From contig JAIBCK010000006.1 of NCBI GenBank assembly GCA_019694215.1, forward strand, positions 1 to 61,710: a stretch of 61,710 nucleotides of DNA, written 5' to 3'. The notes under the pieces were generated by a model, which worked only from the letters and a program-made list of their open reading frames with translations, did no database searches and had not been told where the DNA came from. How positions within the stretch are numbered: position 1 is the stretch's first letter; every line of letters begins with the position of its first letter. The translations under genes were made by a program, and so were the position numbers. Below are positions 21,130-30,037 of this stretch, piece after piece. Source of the DNA: Thermoflexales bacterium. GTDB taxonomy: Bacteria > Chloroflexota > Anaerolineae > J036 > Brachytrichaceae.

Positions 21130-21504
21130 ATGAGCAAGAAGTACGAAGCCCGGATCAGCGAACTGGTCCGCGTCCGGCTCGCGACGCTGTTGGAATCGCG
21201 CGTCAGTGACCCCCGCGTGGCGGGGATCACGATTACGGATGTCGAGGTGACCTCCGACACGCGCTATGCGCGCGTGTACTACAGCCTGATCGGCAGCGCC
21301 GAGGAGAAGGAGGCGGCCGGGCGCGGGCTGGAGAGTGCGGCCGGTTTCCTGCGCCATGAGCTGGGGCAAAGCTTGCGCACCAAACGCATCCCCGAGCTGG
21401 CCTTCATCTATGACGACTCCCTGGAGCGCGGCGAGCGAATGTCCCGCGTGTTGGACGACGTCAAGGTGCGGGATGCGCAGAGGCCGGTGAGCGGCAATGA
21501 ATAA
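21130..21504 (+). CDS. rbfA: Ribosome-binding factor A
   Basis: A 124-residue single KH-type protein with the family features (RVxxLL near the start, VEVTSDTRYARVYYS, and a conserved Phe-Ile-Tyr-Asp-Asp-Ser segment near residue 95). RbfA helps mature the 16S rRNA 5' end in the 30S subunit. ATG 21130 is preferred over the adjacent in-frame GTG. Its last 8 bases overlap the start of nrnA, indicating coupled translation. Confidence 0.93.
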   Translation: MSKKYEARISELVRVRLATLLESRVSDPRVAGITITDVEVTSDTRYARVYYSLIGSAEEKEAAGRGLESAAGFLRHELGQSLRTKRIPELAFIYDDSLERGERMSRVLDDVKVRDAQRPVSGNE

Positions 21505-22477
21505 CCCGACCAGCATCGAGACCTGGCGCGAAGCCGAGGGGCTGCTCCGTCGCGCCCAACGTATTCTTGCCATCACGCACGTCAACCCGGACGGGGACGC
21601 CATCGGCAGCCTGCTCGGGTTCACCCTGGCCATGCGTCAGCTGGGCAAGGAAGTCAGCCCGACTTGCCAGGATTCCGCGCCACAACGCAACAACTACATC
21701 GCCGGCTTCCCCGACATCCGCAATGAGGGACGCGGCACGTATGACCTGATTGTGTCGATCGATGCGAGCGACCTGCAGCGGCTTGGGGACGTTTACAAGC
21801 CCGCACAACACGCGCGCACCCCGATGCTGGTCTTCGACCACCACATCACCAACACCGAGTTTGGGGCCGTCAATGTCGTCGAGCCTGAGACCTCCTCATC
21901 GGCGGAGATCATCCTCAAGCTCATCCAGCGGATGAACATCCGGCTGACGGGGGACATCGCCACCGCCCTGCTCACCGGGCTGATCACCGACACCCTGGCC
22001 TTCCGGACCTCGAACACCTCCGCGGACACGCTGGCTGCCGCGACGACGCTGATGCGGGCGGGCGCGAACATGCTGGAAATCACCCAACGCGCGCTGGTGA
22101 TCAAGCCCTTCGAATCGATCCGTTTCATGGCCGCGGGCGTGCTTCAGGCGAAGGTGGAGGACGAGGTGATCTGGGCGACCCTGCCGCGCAAGATGCGCAG
22201 CGAGGTCGGCTATCACGAGCCGCGGGGTGACGCCGGGCTGGTGAGCATGCTGGCCTCCGCGCAGGAAGCGCGCATCGCCGTCGTGTTTGTCGAAAACGCC
22301 GATGGCAACGTCGAGATTGGATTTCGCGCGCAGCCGGGCTACGACGTTTCGCAGGTGGCGATGGAATTCGGCGGCGGCGGTCATCCGGCGGCGGCGGGGT
22401 GCACCCTGCCCGGGCCGATGCGCGATGCCGTCAACCGGGTCCTGCCGCGCGTCAAGCGCGCGATTCGCGAGCGTTAG
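21497..22477 (+). CDS. nrnA: DHH-family nanoRNase/pAp phosphatase NrnA
   Basis: A 326-residue protein. DHH domain motifs: HVNPDGDAIGS (about 29-39), a VSIDASD motif and FDHHITN (about 113-119). The C-terminal DHHA1 domain ends with FGGGGHPAAAGC, the RNA/substrate-binding glycine-rich motif. NrnA degrades 2-5-mer RNA and dephosphorylates 3',5'-pAp. Its place between rbfA and truB is the common arrangement in many bacteria. All Mn-binding Asp/His motifs look intact. Confidence 0.93.
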   Translation: MNNPTSIETWREAEGLLRRAQRILAITHVNPDGDAIGSLLGFTLAMRQLGKEVSPTCQDSAPQRNNYIAGFPDIRNEGRGTYDLIVSIDASDLQRLGDVYKPAQHARTPMLVFDHHITNTEFGAVNVVEPETSSSAEIILKLIQRMNIRLTGDIATALLTGLITDTLAFRTSNTSADTLAAATTLMRAGANMLEITQRALVIKPFESIRFMAAGVLQAKVEDEVIWATLPRKMRSEVGYHEPRGDAGLVSMLASAQEARIAVVFVENADGNVEIGFRAQPGYDVSQVAMEFGGGGHPAAAGCTLPGPMRDAVNRVLPRVKRAIRER

Positions 22478-22489
22478 GCAGAACCGGGC

Positions 22490-23413
22490 ATGGACGGCCT
22501 CGTCATCGTCGACAAGCCCACCGGGTTGACCTCGCACGATGTCGTCGCGCGGGCGCGCCGCGTGACGCGCATCCGCGCCATCGGCCACGCAGGCACGCTT
22601 GACCCGATGGCCACCGGGGTGCTGGTGCTGTGCATCGGCCAGGCCACCCGGCTCTCGGAATACTTGCTGGGCGAGGACAAGACCTATCTCGCACAAGTGC
22701 GACTTGGCGCGCGCAGCAACACCGACGACGCCGAGGGCGAGATTACGCCTGGCGTGGCCCCCGACTTCAGCCCCGCCCGCCTGCGCGAGGGCCTGACCGC
22801 GCTGACCGGCCCACAGATGCAGGTGCCACCCCAGTTCTCCGCAATCCAGCGGGACGGCCAACGCGCCTATGCCCTGGCGCGCAAGGGCGAGCACATCGAG
22901 CTTGCCGCGCGCCCCGTCCACGTCCACGCCCTGAGCTGGGTGGACGCGCAGGCGCTGGTCGCTTCAGATGACCGTTGGGCTGGCGATGGGCCGCCGGAGT
23001 CGATCACGCTGCGCATGCGCGTGTCGTCGGGCACCTATGTGCGATCCCTGGCCCGCGACCTCGGCGAGGCGCTGGGATGCGGCGGCCTGCTGAGCGGGCT
23101 GCGGCGCGAGGCCGCCGGCGCCTTCACGCTCGCCGAGAGCGTTCCGCTGGACGATTTCCTGGCGGCCGGTGCTGACTGGCCACGCCACCTCCTGCCCATG
23201 ACGCGCGCCGTGCCGGCGCTCGCCCGCCGCGACCTGGATGCCGACGAGGCGCGCCGCATCGCGCAGGGGCAGTTCCTCGCCTCCCGCGACGCTGACGGGC
23301 CGGCCGAGGGCACGCTGCTGCGGCTGCATGCGCCAGGCGGGGCGCTGCTGGCCATCGGGCGCGTCAGCGCCGGCCAGGTGCGCCCCGACAAGGTCTTTAC
23401 CATCACCGCCTGA
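22490..23413 (+). CDS. truB: tRNA pseudouridine-55 synthase TruB
   Basis: A 307-residue protein. The catalytic Asp lies in GHAGTLDPMATGVL (about residue 39), with the N-terminal LVIVDKPTGLTSHDV motif and a later SSGTYVRSLARDLG motif. TruB makes pseudouridine 55 in the T-loop of tRNAs. The C-terminal part (about 240-307) resembles a short PUA-like domain. The gene starts 12 bases after nrnA. Confidence 0.95.
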   Translation: MDGLVIVDKPTGLTSHDVVARARRVTRIRAIGHAGTLDPMATGVLVLCIGQATRLSEYLLGEDKTYLAQVRLGARSNTDDAEGEITPGVAPDFSPARLREGLTALTGPQMQVPPQFSAIQRDGQRAYALARKGEHIELAARPVHVHALSWVDAQALVASDDRWAGDGPPESITLRMRVSSGTYVRSLARDLGEALGCGGLLSGLRREAAGAFTLAESVPLDDFLAAGADWPRHLLPMTRAVPALARRDLDADEARRIAQGQFLASRDADGPAEGTLLRLHAPGGALLAIGRVSAGQVRPDKVFTITA

Positions 23414-23429
23414 CGCAAGAAAGACACCC

Positions 23430-24206
23430 ATGCACCGCCTCACCTCGTTTGATGCGCTGTCCTGCCCTGCCGCCCTGTGCGCGGTGGGCACCTTTGACGG
23501 CATCCACCTTGGCCATGCGGCGCTGCTGGGGGGCATGGTGCGCGAAGCGCGCGAGCAGGGCCTCGCCGCCGTCGTGGTGACTTTCTTTCCCCACCCCAAA
23601 GTCGTCTTCGGGCGCGCGCCGGACCGCTATTTGACCCTGCCGGACGCCAAAGCAGATCGACTGGCGGCGATGGGCATCGATGCTTTGATCACCCTGCCCT
23701 TTGACGCGGAGACCATCGCCACGCCGGCGGCGACCTTTTTGGCGCGGATGCGCGCGCACTGCGGCCTGCGCGGGCTGTGGATGGGTGAGGATTTTGCGTT
23801 GGGCAATCGGCGCGAGGGCGACGCCGCCTGGCTGCGCGCCCGTGGCGCGGTCGAGGGCTTTGACGTGCGCATCGTCGCGCCGCTCATCCTCGATGGACGA
23901 CCGGTCTCCGCCACGCGGGTGCGCGAGGCCCTCCAGCGCGGCGATGTGGCAGAGGCCGCACACTGCCTCGGTCGCCCATACGCCATCCCCGTCACAGTGC
24001 TGAGCGCGCGGGCGCTGCGTGCGAGAGAGCGGCAGGCGCTGCCAATGACCGGCGACTACGCCGGCGAGCTGGACGGGCGACCGGTCCACCTGCACGTGCA
24101 CGATGGCTGGCCCGGGGCCATCGCACTCGCCGTCGGGGAACGGGCCGAACGCACGTCCGAAGAAACAACGCTTATCATTCATCACCGTCATGACATCGCT
24201 TCGTAG
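23430..24206 (+). CDS. ribF: RibF-like FAD synthetase that lacks a recognisable riboflavin kinase domain
   Basis: A 258-residue protein; bifunctional RibF is usually near 310. The N-terminal FMN adenylyltransferase domain is intact: GTFDGIHLGHAALL, FFPHPKVVF, GEDFALGNRREGD and VSATRVREALQRGDV. After the LGRPY sequence the expected riboflavin kinase motif with GFPTAN is absent; only about 85 poorly conserved residues remain, ending in a His-rich tail. It may make FAD from FMN only, with the kinase elsewhere. ATG 23430 gives the family N-terminus. The 3' end overlaps sppA by 17 bases. Confidence 0.85.
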   Translation: MHRLTSFDALSCPAALCAVGTFDGIHLGHAALLGGMVREAREQGLAAVVVTFFPHPKVVFGRAPDRYLTLPDAKADRLAAMGIDALITLPFDAETIATPAATFLARMRAHCGLRGLWMGEDFALGNRREGDAAWLRARGAVEGFDVRIVAPLILDGRPVSATRVREALQRGDVAEAAHCLGRPYAIPVTVLSARALRARERQALPMTGDYAGELDGRPVHLHVHDGWPGAIALAVGERAERTSEETTLIIHHRHDIAS

Positions 24207-26016
24207 CCGAATTCGCCACCTGCTCGATCGCGTGGACAACGCGCGCAGACGCCGCCGCATCGCGCCGCGCTGGGTGCGCTACAACCTGCGCAACGTGCTG
24301 GCGGACTTCAGCCCTGCCACGCCCTTCGACGATCTGCCCGGACCGGTGCGGCGGGCAATCGGCAGACTGATCCCGGATCCTCCCCAGACCTTGCGCGGGA
24401 TCGAGTTTGACTTCGAGCGCATCGCCGCCGACCCGCGGATCGAGGGCGTCGTGCTCGACCTGCATCACGGCGCCAGCCTGGCCGGGCAGCAGGCCCTCCA
24501 GCGGGAGATCGCCAAACTGCGCGCAGCCGGCAAACGGGTGGTGGGGTATGCCACCACGTTTGGCGCCCTGCGCTACTTCACGGCCTGCGCCTGCGAGCGC
24601 ATCGCCATGCCGCCCAACGGCGAATGGTCGGTCCTGGGTTTCTCCAGCGAGACTGTCTTCTTCAGGGAAGCGCTGGACTGGCTGGGCGTGGAGGTGGAGA
24701 CCACCCGCGTCTCGGACTACAAGTCGGCGACCGAGCCGTTCACGCGGACCGATTACAGCACCGCTGCGCGCGAACAGGCCGAGCGCCTGCTGGACGCGCG
24801 CTTTGATGCCGTATGCGCGGCCATCGCGGCAAGTCGTGGCATCCCGCCGGCGCGCGTGCGCGAGCTGATCGATGGTGCGCCGTATACCGCCGAACAGGCG
24901 CTCGCGTTTGGGCTGATCGATGCCGTGGCCCACGAGGATGAGCTGCAGGAGCTACTTGTAGAGGGTTCATCGCAACCCGCGGAGGACGCCGGCTGGAGCC
25001 GCTGGCGTCGCGTGCGCGAAGCCATCCTGCATCCGCGCAGGGCGTGGGCGCGCGCCAGAAAACGCCCAGCGCTGCTTGACTACGGCGACGCACGGCGAAG
25101 CCTGTTGGTGCCCTTGCCGGACTACTCGCAGACCTGGGTGGCCGTGGTCCGTATCGAGGGGACCCTCATTCAGGGGACGTCGTCGCCGGCCTCCCCGCTG
25201 CCCCTGCCCTTCGCCGGCGACCAGTTGTGCGGGCATCGCAGTATGATTGCCGCGCTGCGCAGGGCGGAACGCGACGACGACACCGGCGCCATAATCCTTG
25301 CCATCGACTCCCCCGGCGGTGACGCGCTGGCCAGCGAGCTGATCGCGCGCGAAGTGCAGCGTATCAAACGCAGGAAGCCCATCATCGCCTGCATGACCAG
25401 CGTGGCGGCCAGCGGCGGCTACATGGTCGCCGCCCATGCCAACCACATCATCGCGGAGCCCTTGACCGTGACCGGCAGCATCGGCGTCTTTGGCACCAAG
25501 TTCATCGACCAGGGGCTGTATGACCGGCTGCGCCTGCACCGCACCACGCTTCGCCGCGGTGCCCGGGCCGGGATGTATGACTCGGATGCGCCCTCCAGCC
25601 CAGAGGTCCGCGAGGCGCTCCAGCACGGCACCGAACAGGTCTATCAGCGCTTCAAGGCCATTGTGGCGGAGGGGCGCGGGATCACGGACGACAACCTGGA
25701 ACCGTTGTGCGGTGGACGGGTGTGGACCGGCGAGGAGGCCCACGCGCGCGGGCTGGTTGATGCGCCGGGCGGCTTCCCGCAGGCGATGGCATGGGCGCAG
25801 GAAAACGTGCGGCCGTCCGACGGCAAACGGCTGGACTGGTGGGTGGTACCGCAGGACACGCCCTACCGTCTGCCGAAGCCGTTCCCGGCTGGCGCAGCAG
25901 GTCTGTCCGCATGGCTGCGCTCGACCTGGCTTCCGCAGGAAGATGGTGCGGCACACGAGCGGTCGGCGGTGCCAGTCCTGGCGCGCCTGCCCTTCGATCC
26001 AGCCGTGTACGATTGA
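24190..26016 (+). CDS. sppA: Signal peptide peptidase SppA, long form
   Basis: A 608-residue protein with two tandem ClpP-like domains as in the 67 kDa class of SppA. The N-terminal half holds the lysine general base in DYKSATEPF (about 178-182); the C-terminal half holds the catalytic serine in SVAASGGYM (about 408). SppA degrades cleaved signal peptides at the membrane. There is no clear N-terminal transmembrane anchor, only a basic Arg-rich stretch, unlike E. coli SppA. ATG 24190 lies inside the ribF 3' end. Confidence 0.88.
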   Translation: MTSLRSRIRHLLDRVDNARRRRRIAPRWVRYNLRNVLADFSPATPFDDLPGPVRRAIGRLIPDPPQTLRGIEFDFERIAADPRIEGVVLDLHHGASLAGQQALQREIAKLRAAGKRVVGYATTFGALRYFTACACERIAMPPNGEWSVLGFSSETVFFREALDWLGVEVETTRVSDYKSATEPFTRTDYSTAAREQAERLLDARFDAVCAAIAASRGIPPARVRELIDGAPYTAEQALAFGLIDAVAHEDELQELLVEGSSQPAEDAGWSRWRRVREAILHPRRAWARARKRPALLDYGDARRSLLVPLPDYSQTWVAVVRIEGTLIQGTSSPASPLPLPFAGDQLCGHRSMIAALRRAERDDDTGAIILAIDSPGGDALASELIAREVQRIKRRKPIIACMTSVAASGGYMVAAHANHIIAEPLTVTGSIGVFGTKFIDQGLYDRLRLHRTTLRRGARAGMYDSDAPSSPEVREALQHGTEQVYQRFKAIVAEGRGITDDNLEPLCGGRVWTGEEAHARGLVDAPGGFPQAMAWAQENVRPSDGKRLDWWVVPQDTPYRLPKPFPAGAAGLSAWLRSTWLPQEDGAAHERSAVPVLARLPFDPAVYD

Positions 26017-26025
26017 CGGCACGCC

Positions 26026-27219
26026 ATGCGCATCCAGCATCTTTCCCTGACCAATTTCCGTTTGTATGCGCGACTCGAACAGGATTTCGGCCCGGGCCTG
26101 ACGATCATCCAGGGCGACAACGCGCAGGGCAAGACCTCTCTGCTGGAGGCCGTTCATCTGCTCGCCACCGGTCGCTCGCCGCATACGAATGTTGACCGTC
26201 AGGTGATTCGCTGGGGGGCGGCCGAGGAGGCACCCTACCCGTATGCGCTGCTCAAGGGCGAGCTCATGCGACGTGACGGGGCACGGCTGCTCGAACTGGG
26301 CCTTCAGGTCGGTGAAAACGGCCGGCTGCGCAAGGACATCCGCATCGACCATGCCGCCCGCCGGAGCATCGATCTGGTCGGGCAATTGGCCGTTGTGCTT
26401 TTCCTGCCCGGAGACGTCGACCTCGTGGCCGGCGCCCCTGCCCTGCGGCGCGACTTTCTGGATGGCGCCATCGCGCAGGTGGACGCAGACTATGTGCGCG
26501 CGCTCGATCAGTATGCGCGGGCGATGGCGCAACGCAACGCCCTGCTCAAACAGGCCCAGGAACGCGCGCTGGATCCCGACGAACTCGCGATCTGGGACGC
26601 TCAGCTCATCCCGTCGGGCGTGCTGATCGCGCTCCGCCGCCGCGAAGTGACCGCCGAGCTCAGCGCGTTGGCGCTGCCGATCCACCGCGAGCTGTCCGGC
26701 GGTCTGGAGTTTCTCCAGACCCGCTATGTGCCCAGTTTTGACGTTGCTGCACCGCACCTCGAGGATGCCTATCAGCTCGGCCTGGCGCAGGCCGGCCCGC
26801 CACCCGGGCTGAGCGCGGCAGCGCTCGAGGAGTCCTTTGCGCGCGCCCTCGCGACCCGCCGGCGCGAGGAGATCGCCCGCGGCGTCACGCTGACCGGGCC
26901 GCACCGCGATGACCTGCGGCTCATCGCCAACGCCATCGACCTGGGTGAGTTTGGCTCGCGCGGGCAACAGCGCACGGCGGTGCTGGCGCTCAAGCTGGCC
27001 GAGGCAGCCTGGCTCGAACAGAAGCTGGGCGAGGAGCCAGTCATCCTGCTCGATGAAGTGCTGGCCGAGCTCGACCCGCGGCGGCGACACAGCCTGCTTG
27101 CGCGGATCGGAAACGGGCATCAGACCCTGATCACGACGACCGACACCTCGCGCTTCGATGCCGCCTTTGTGCAGCAGGCGCGCGTGCTCGACGTGCGCGG
27201 CGGGATCGTGCAGCGCTAG
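26026..27219 (+). CDS. recF: Recombination protein RecF
   Basis: A 397-residue SMC-like ATPase. It starts MRIQHLSLTNFR, with Walker A GDNAQGKTS near residue 35, the signature-type GSRGQQRTAVLALKLAE segment, and Walker B/D-loop ILLDEVLAELDPRR near residue 345. RecF with RecO and RecR loads RecA at gaps. It is not beside dnaN or gyrB as in many bacteria. It starts 9 bases after sppA. Confidence 0.95.
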   Translation: MRIQHLSLTNFRLYARLEQDFGPGLTIIQGDNAQGKTSLLEAVHLLATGRSPHTNVDRQVIRWGAAEEAPYPYALLKGELMRRDGARLLELGLQVGENGRLRKDIRIDHAARRSIDLVGQLAVVLFLPGDVDLVAGAPALRRDFLDGAIAQVDADYVRALDQYARAMAQRNALLKQAQERALDPDELAIWDAQLIPSGVLIALRRREVTAELSALALPIHRELSGGLEFLQTRYVPSFDVAAPHLEDAYQLGLAQAGPPPGLSAAALEESFARALATRRREEIARGVTLTGPHRDDLRLIANAIDLGEFGSRGQQRTAVLALKLAEAAWLEQKLGEEPVILLDEVLAELDPRRRHSLLARIGNGHQTLITTTDTSRFDAAFVQQARVLDVRGGIVQR

Positions 27220-27246
27220 CGGCGCTTCGACTGTCCACCCGACCAG

Positions 27247-27273
27247 CCTCGTCGGCCCACCCGGCCGATGAGG
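27247..27273 (+). terminator. Hairpin after recF
   Basis: An 11-base-pair stem (27247-27257 with 27263-27273, one G-T pair) and a 5-base loop, 28 bases past the recF stop. There is no T-run, so it may protect the mRNA end or aid termination. Confidence 0.55.
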
Positions 27274-27290
27274 GGCCACACCCGACGGGA

Positions 27291-27296
27291 TATACT
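27291..27296 (+). promoter_or_regulatory. -10 box TATACT for the sdhCDAB operon
   Basis: TATACT lies 67 bases before the sdhC ATG, so unlike most promoters in this window it would give a transcript with a leader of about 60 bases. Nothing recognisable as a riboswitch is present in that leader. Confidence 0.5.
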
Positions 27297-27363
27297 GCCC
27301 AAATCGACCGGCACCCCGTCGGGCACCGGCCCCAATTTCATTCGATTGTTCAAGACTTCCACC

Positions 27364-27780
27364 ATGCAGAAATTACTTTCTCCACTTTCGCTCGTGGTAC
27401 GAGAAGGCCTGCGATACCGGGGAGGCGCCAACCACTTGATGTGGATCGCCCACCGGCTGAGCGGTCTGGGCGTGCTGCTCTTTTTGATCCTTCACATATT
27501 TGGCATGAGCATGGCCTTCTTCAATCCGCCCCTGCACGAGGCGATGCTCAACCTCTACAAGTCGCCGCCCTTCGCAGTGGGTGAGTTGATCCTGGCCGTG
27601 TGCATGCTCTATCACGCGATCAACGGCACCCGCATCGCGCTGCTCGAGCTCAAGCCCGAGTGGTGGACGCAGCAGCAGAAGGCGACCCGGGTGACCCTGA
27701 TCATCACTGCCATCGTCACCCTGCCCTGGCTATTGGTCATGATTGGCTACACCCTTCAGGGTCTGGCAAAGGCACACTAG
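27364..27780 (+). CDS. sdhC: Succinate dehydrogenase cytochrome b subunit SdhC
   Basis: A 138-residue membrane protein with three hydrophobic helices (about 38-58, 75-97, 110-132). Conserved His residues occur in the HRLSG motif and in the ILHIFGMSM and YHAINGTR segments, candidates for the heme b ligands. It anchors the SdhAB enzyme and passes electrons to quinone. ATG 27364 is the first start giving the MQKLLSPLS N-terminus; no clear ribosome binding site precedes it. The stop is followed by a single base before the next ATG. Confidence 0.9.
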   Translation: MQKLLSPLSLVVREGLRYRGGANHLMWIAHRLSGLGVLLFLILHIFGMSMAFFNPPLHEAMLNLYKSPPFAVGELILAVCMLYHAINGTRIALLELKPEWWTQQQKATRVTLIITAIVTLPWLLVMIGYTLQGLAKAH

Positions 27781-27781
27781 G

Positions 27782-28228
27782 ATGACCACACAAACCGCGC
27801 CCGTGAGTGGGCGCACCGTCCGCACCCTCAAGCCCTTCCCCGCCGCGCGCAACAACTTCGAGCGCGGGCTCTGGATCTTCATGCGCTACAGCGGGATTGC
27901 GCTGCTGTTCCTGGCAATCTCGCACTTCGGCCTGCAGCACCTGCTGGTCGGCACGCACAATCTGTCCGTCGGAGACACCGAGCTGCGCTGGGGGTTGACC
28001 GGGCAGAACGTCACCGTCGAGCAGTTCCTGTGGCGCGTGTATTACCTCATCCTGCTGGTCCTGGCGATGGGGCACGGCCTCAACGGCTTCCGCCAGGTCG
28101 CGTATGACTATCTCAACCAGCGCGGGATCTACCGCGGAACGTTGCTCGTGGTCGGCGTCCTCGTCATCGTCATGACGATCCTGGGCACGATTGCGTTGTT
28201 CATGGGCGCCACGCCGATGAAGCGCTAG
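27782..28228 (+). CDS. sdhD: Succinate dehydrogenase membrane anchor SdhD
   Basis: A 148-residue protein with three hydrophobic segments (about 32-55, 80-105, 118-140). The SHFGLQHLLVG and MGHGLNGFRQ segments contain His residues typical of the second anchor, and GHGLNG matches family sequence around the quinone site. It pairs with SdhC. It is tightly packed between sdhC and sdhA. Confidence 0.87.
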   Translation: MTTQTAPVSGRTVRTLKPFPAARNNFERGLWIFMRYSGIALLFLAISHFGLQHLLVGTHNLSVGDTELRWGLTGQNVTVEQFLWRVYYLILLVLAMGHGLNGFRQVAYDYLNQRGIYRGTLLVVGVLVIVMTILGTIALFMGATPMKR

Positions 28229-28243
28229 AAAGGACACACAGTC

Positions 28244-30022
28244 ATGGTTCACCATCATCAATTTGACGCCCTGGTCGTTGGCGGGGGTGGCGCGGGCCTG
28301 ATGGCCGCCCTGCACGCCAGCAAGCGGGTCAAGACCGCGGTCATCTCCAAGCTCTACCCCACCCGCTCACATACGGGCACCGCGCAGGGTGGCATCGGCG
28401 CGGCGCTGGGCAACATGGAGCCCGACAAGTGGGAGTGGCACGCCTACGACACCGTGAAGGGCGGCGACTTCCTGAGCGATCAGGATGCCGTCGACATCAT
28501 GTGCAAAGAGGCCATCGATGCCGTGATCGACCTCGAGCACCTTGGCCTGCCCTTTGACCGCACGCCGGATGGCAAGATCAGCCAGCGGCGCTTTGGCGGC
28601 CACACGAACAACGAAACGAAGAAACCCGTCATGCGCGCCTGCCATGCGGCTGACCGCACCGGGCACATGATCCTGCAGACGCTGTATCAGAACTGCATCA
28701 AGAACAAGGTCACCTTCTTCGACGAGTTCCAGGTCATCGACCTGTTGATCGACGATGGCAAGTGCAACGGCGTCGTGGCGGTCTGCCTGGCCACCGGCGA
28801 GCTGCACGTCTTCCACAGCAAGGGCACCCTGCTGGCCACCGGCGGCTTCGGCAAGATGTGGAAGGTGACGTCCAACGCACACTCGCTCACCGGCGACCTG
28901 CCGGCCGCGATCCTACGCCGCCAGCTCCCGCTGGAGGACATGGAGTTCTTCCAGTTCCATCCGACTGGCGTCTACAAGCTCGGCATCCTGCTCTCCGAGG
29001 CTGCCCGCGGCGAAGGCGCCGTCTTCATCAACGACAAGGGCGAGCGCTTCATGGCCCGCTACATGCCGACGATGAAGGACCTGGCCCCGCGCGACATCTG
29101 CAGCCGCTACATCTACAAGGAAGTGCGCGAAGGGCGCGGCATCGGCGGCAAGGACTACGTGTATCTGGACTTCCGGCCCGATCAGATCAACAAATACTTT
29201 GAGGAGGATGGCAACACCAAGCGCATCACCGCGGAGTATCTGGAGACCCGCCTCCCGGACATCATCGAGTTCAGCCGCGTGTATCAGGGCGTCGACCCGA
29301 TCACGCAGCCGGTGCCGATTCAGCCCACCGCGCACTACGCGATGGGCGGCATCCCGACCAACGTCGACACGGAAGTGCTGGCCGATGCCAGCGGCAAGAC
29401 CATCGAGGGCCTGTATGCGGCCGGCGAAGTGGCCTGCGTGAGCGTGCACGGCGCGAACCGCCTTGGCACCAACTCGCTGGTCGACCTGGTCGTGTTTGGC
29501 AAGATCGGCGGCATCAAGATGGCCGACTACTGCGAACGGGCCAGCTTCCGCGCGATCAAGAAGGAGACGGCCGCCGACTTCGCGCAGAGCCAGATCGACG
29601 TGCTGCGCAATGGCAAGGGCGGCGAGGACGCGGCCAAGATCCGCAAGTCGCTGCAGGTGATGATGGACGACAACGTCGGCGTCTATCGCACCGGCCCGGG
29701 GCTCGAGGCGGCGATCACGCACATCCGCGAGCTTCAGGCGCGCTACAAGAACGTGGCAGCCAAGGACAAGGGCATGCTGTGGAACACCGACCTGATGGAA
29801 GCCTGGGAGCTGGGCGCGCTGCTCGACCTGGCCGAGGTCACGGCGGTCTCGGCGCTGGCGCGCCAGGAAAGCCGCGGCGGGCACTTCCGCGAGGACTTCC
29901 CCACCCGCAACGACGCCGACTTCCTCAAGCATACGTTTGTCACGGTCAAGAACGGCAAGATCGAGCTGAGCAGCAAGCCGGTGACAATCACCCGCTACAA
30001 GCCCGAAGAGCGCAAGTACTAG
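28244..30022 (+). CDS. sdhA: Succinate dehydrogenase flavoprotein subunit SdhA
   Basis: A 592-residue protein. FAD-binding GGGGAGLMAA near residue 13, the RSHTGTAQGGIGAALG motif with the flavinylated region, the catalytic QFHPTG segment, EAARGEGA, and HGANRLGTNSLVDLVVFG near residue 403. It oxidises succinate to fumarate and passes electrons to SdhB. Length and motifs are complete. An AAAGGA sequence lies 12 bases upstream. Confidence 0.97.
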   Translation: MVHHHQFDALVVGGGGAGLMAALHASKRVKTAVISKLYPTRSHTGTAQGGIGAALGNMEPDKWEWHAYDTVKGGDFLSDQDAVDIMCKEAIDAVIDLEHLGLPFDRTPDGKISQRRFGGHTNNETKKPVMRACHAADRTGHMILQTLYQNCIKNKVTFFDEFQVIDLLIDDGKCNGVVAVCLATGELHVFHSKGTLLATGGFGKMWKVTSNAHSLTGDLPAAILRRQLPLEDMEFFQFHPTGVYKLGILLSEAARGEGAVFINDKGERFMARYMPTMKDLAPRDICSRYIYKEVREGRGIGGKDYVYLDFRPDQINKYFEEDGNTKRITAEYLETRLPDIIEFSRVYQGVDPITQPVPIQPTAHYAMGGIPTNVDTEVLADASGKTIEGLYAAGEVACVSVHGANRLGTNSLVDLVVFGKIGGIKMADYCERASFRAIKKETAADFAQSQIDVLRNGKGGEDAAKIRKSLQVMMDDNVGVYRTGPGLEAAITHIRELQARYKNVAAKDKGMLWNTDLMEAWELGALLDLAEVTAVSALARQESRGGHFREDFPTRNDADFLKHTFVTVKNGKIELSSKPVTITRYKPEERKY

Positions 30023-30037
30023 CGCAAGGCCATCACC

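Noticed and set aside
24967-27279. 770-codon minus-strand open frame
   Set aside because: It is antisense to sppA and recF, both with intact catalytic motifs; long antisense frames are expected at this GC content.
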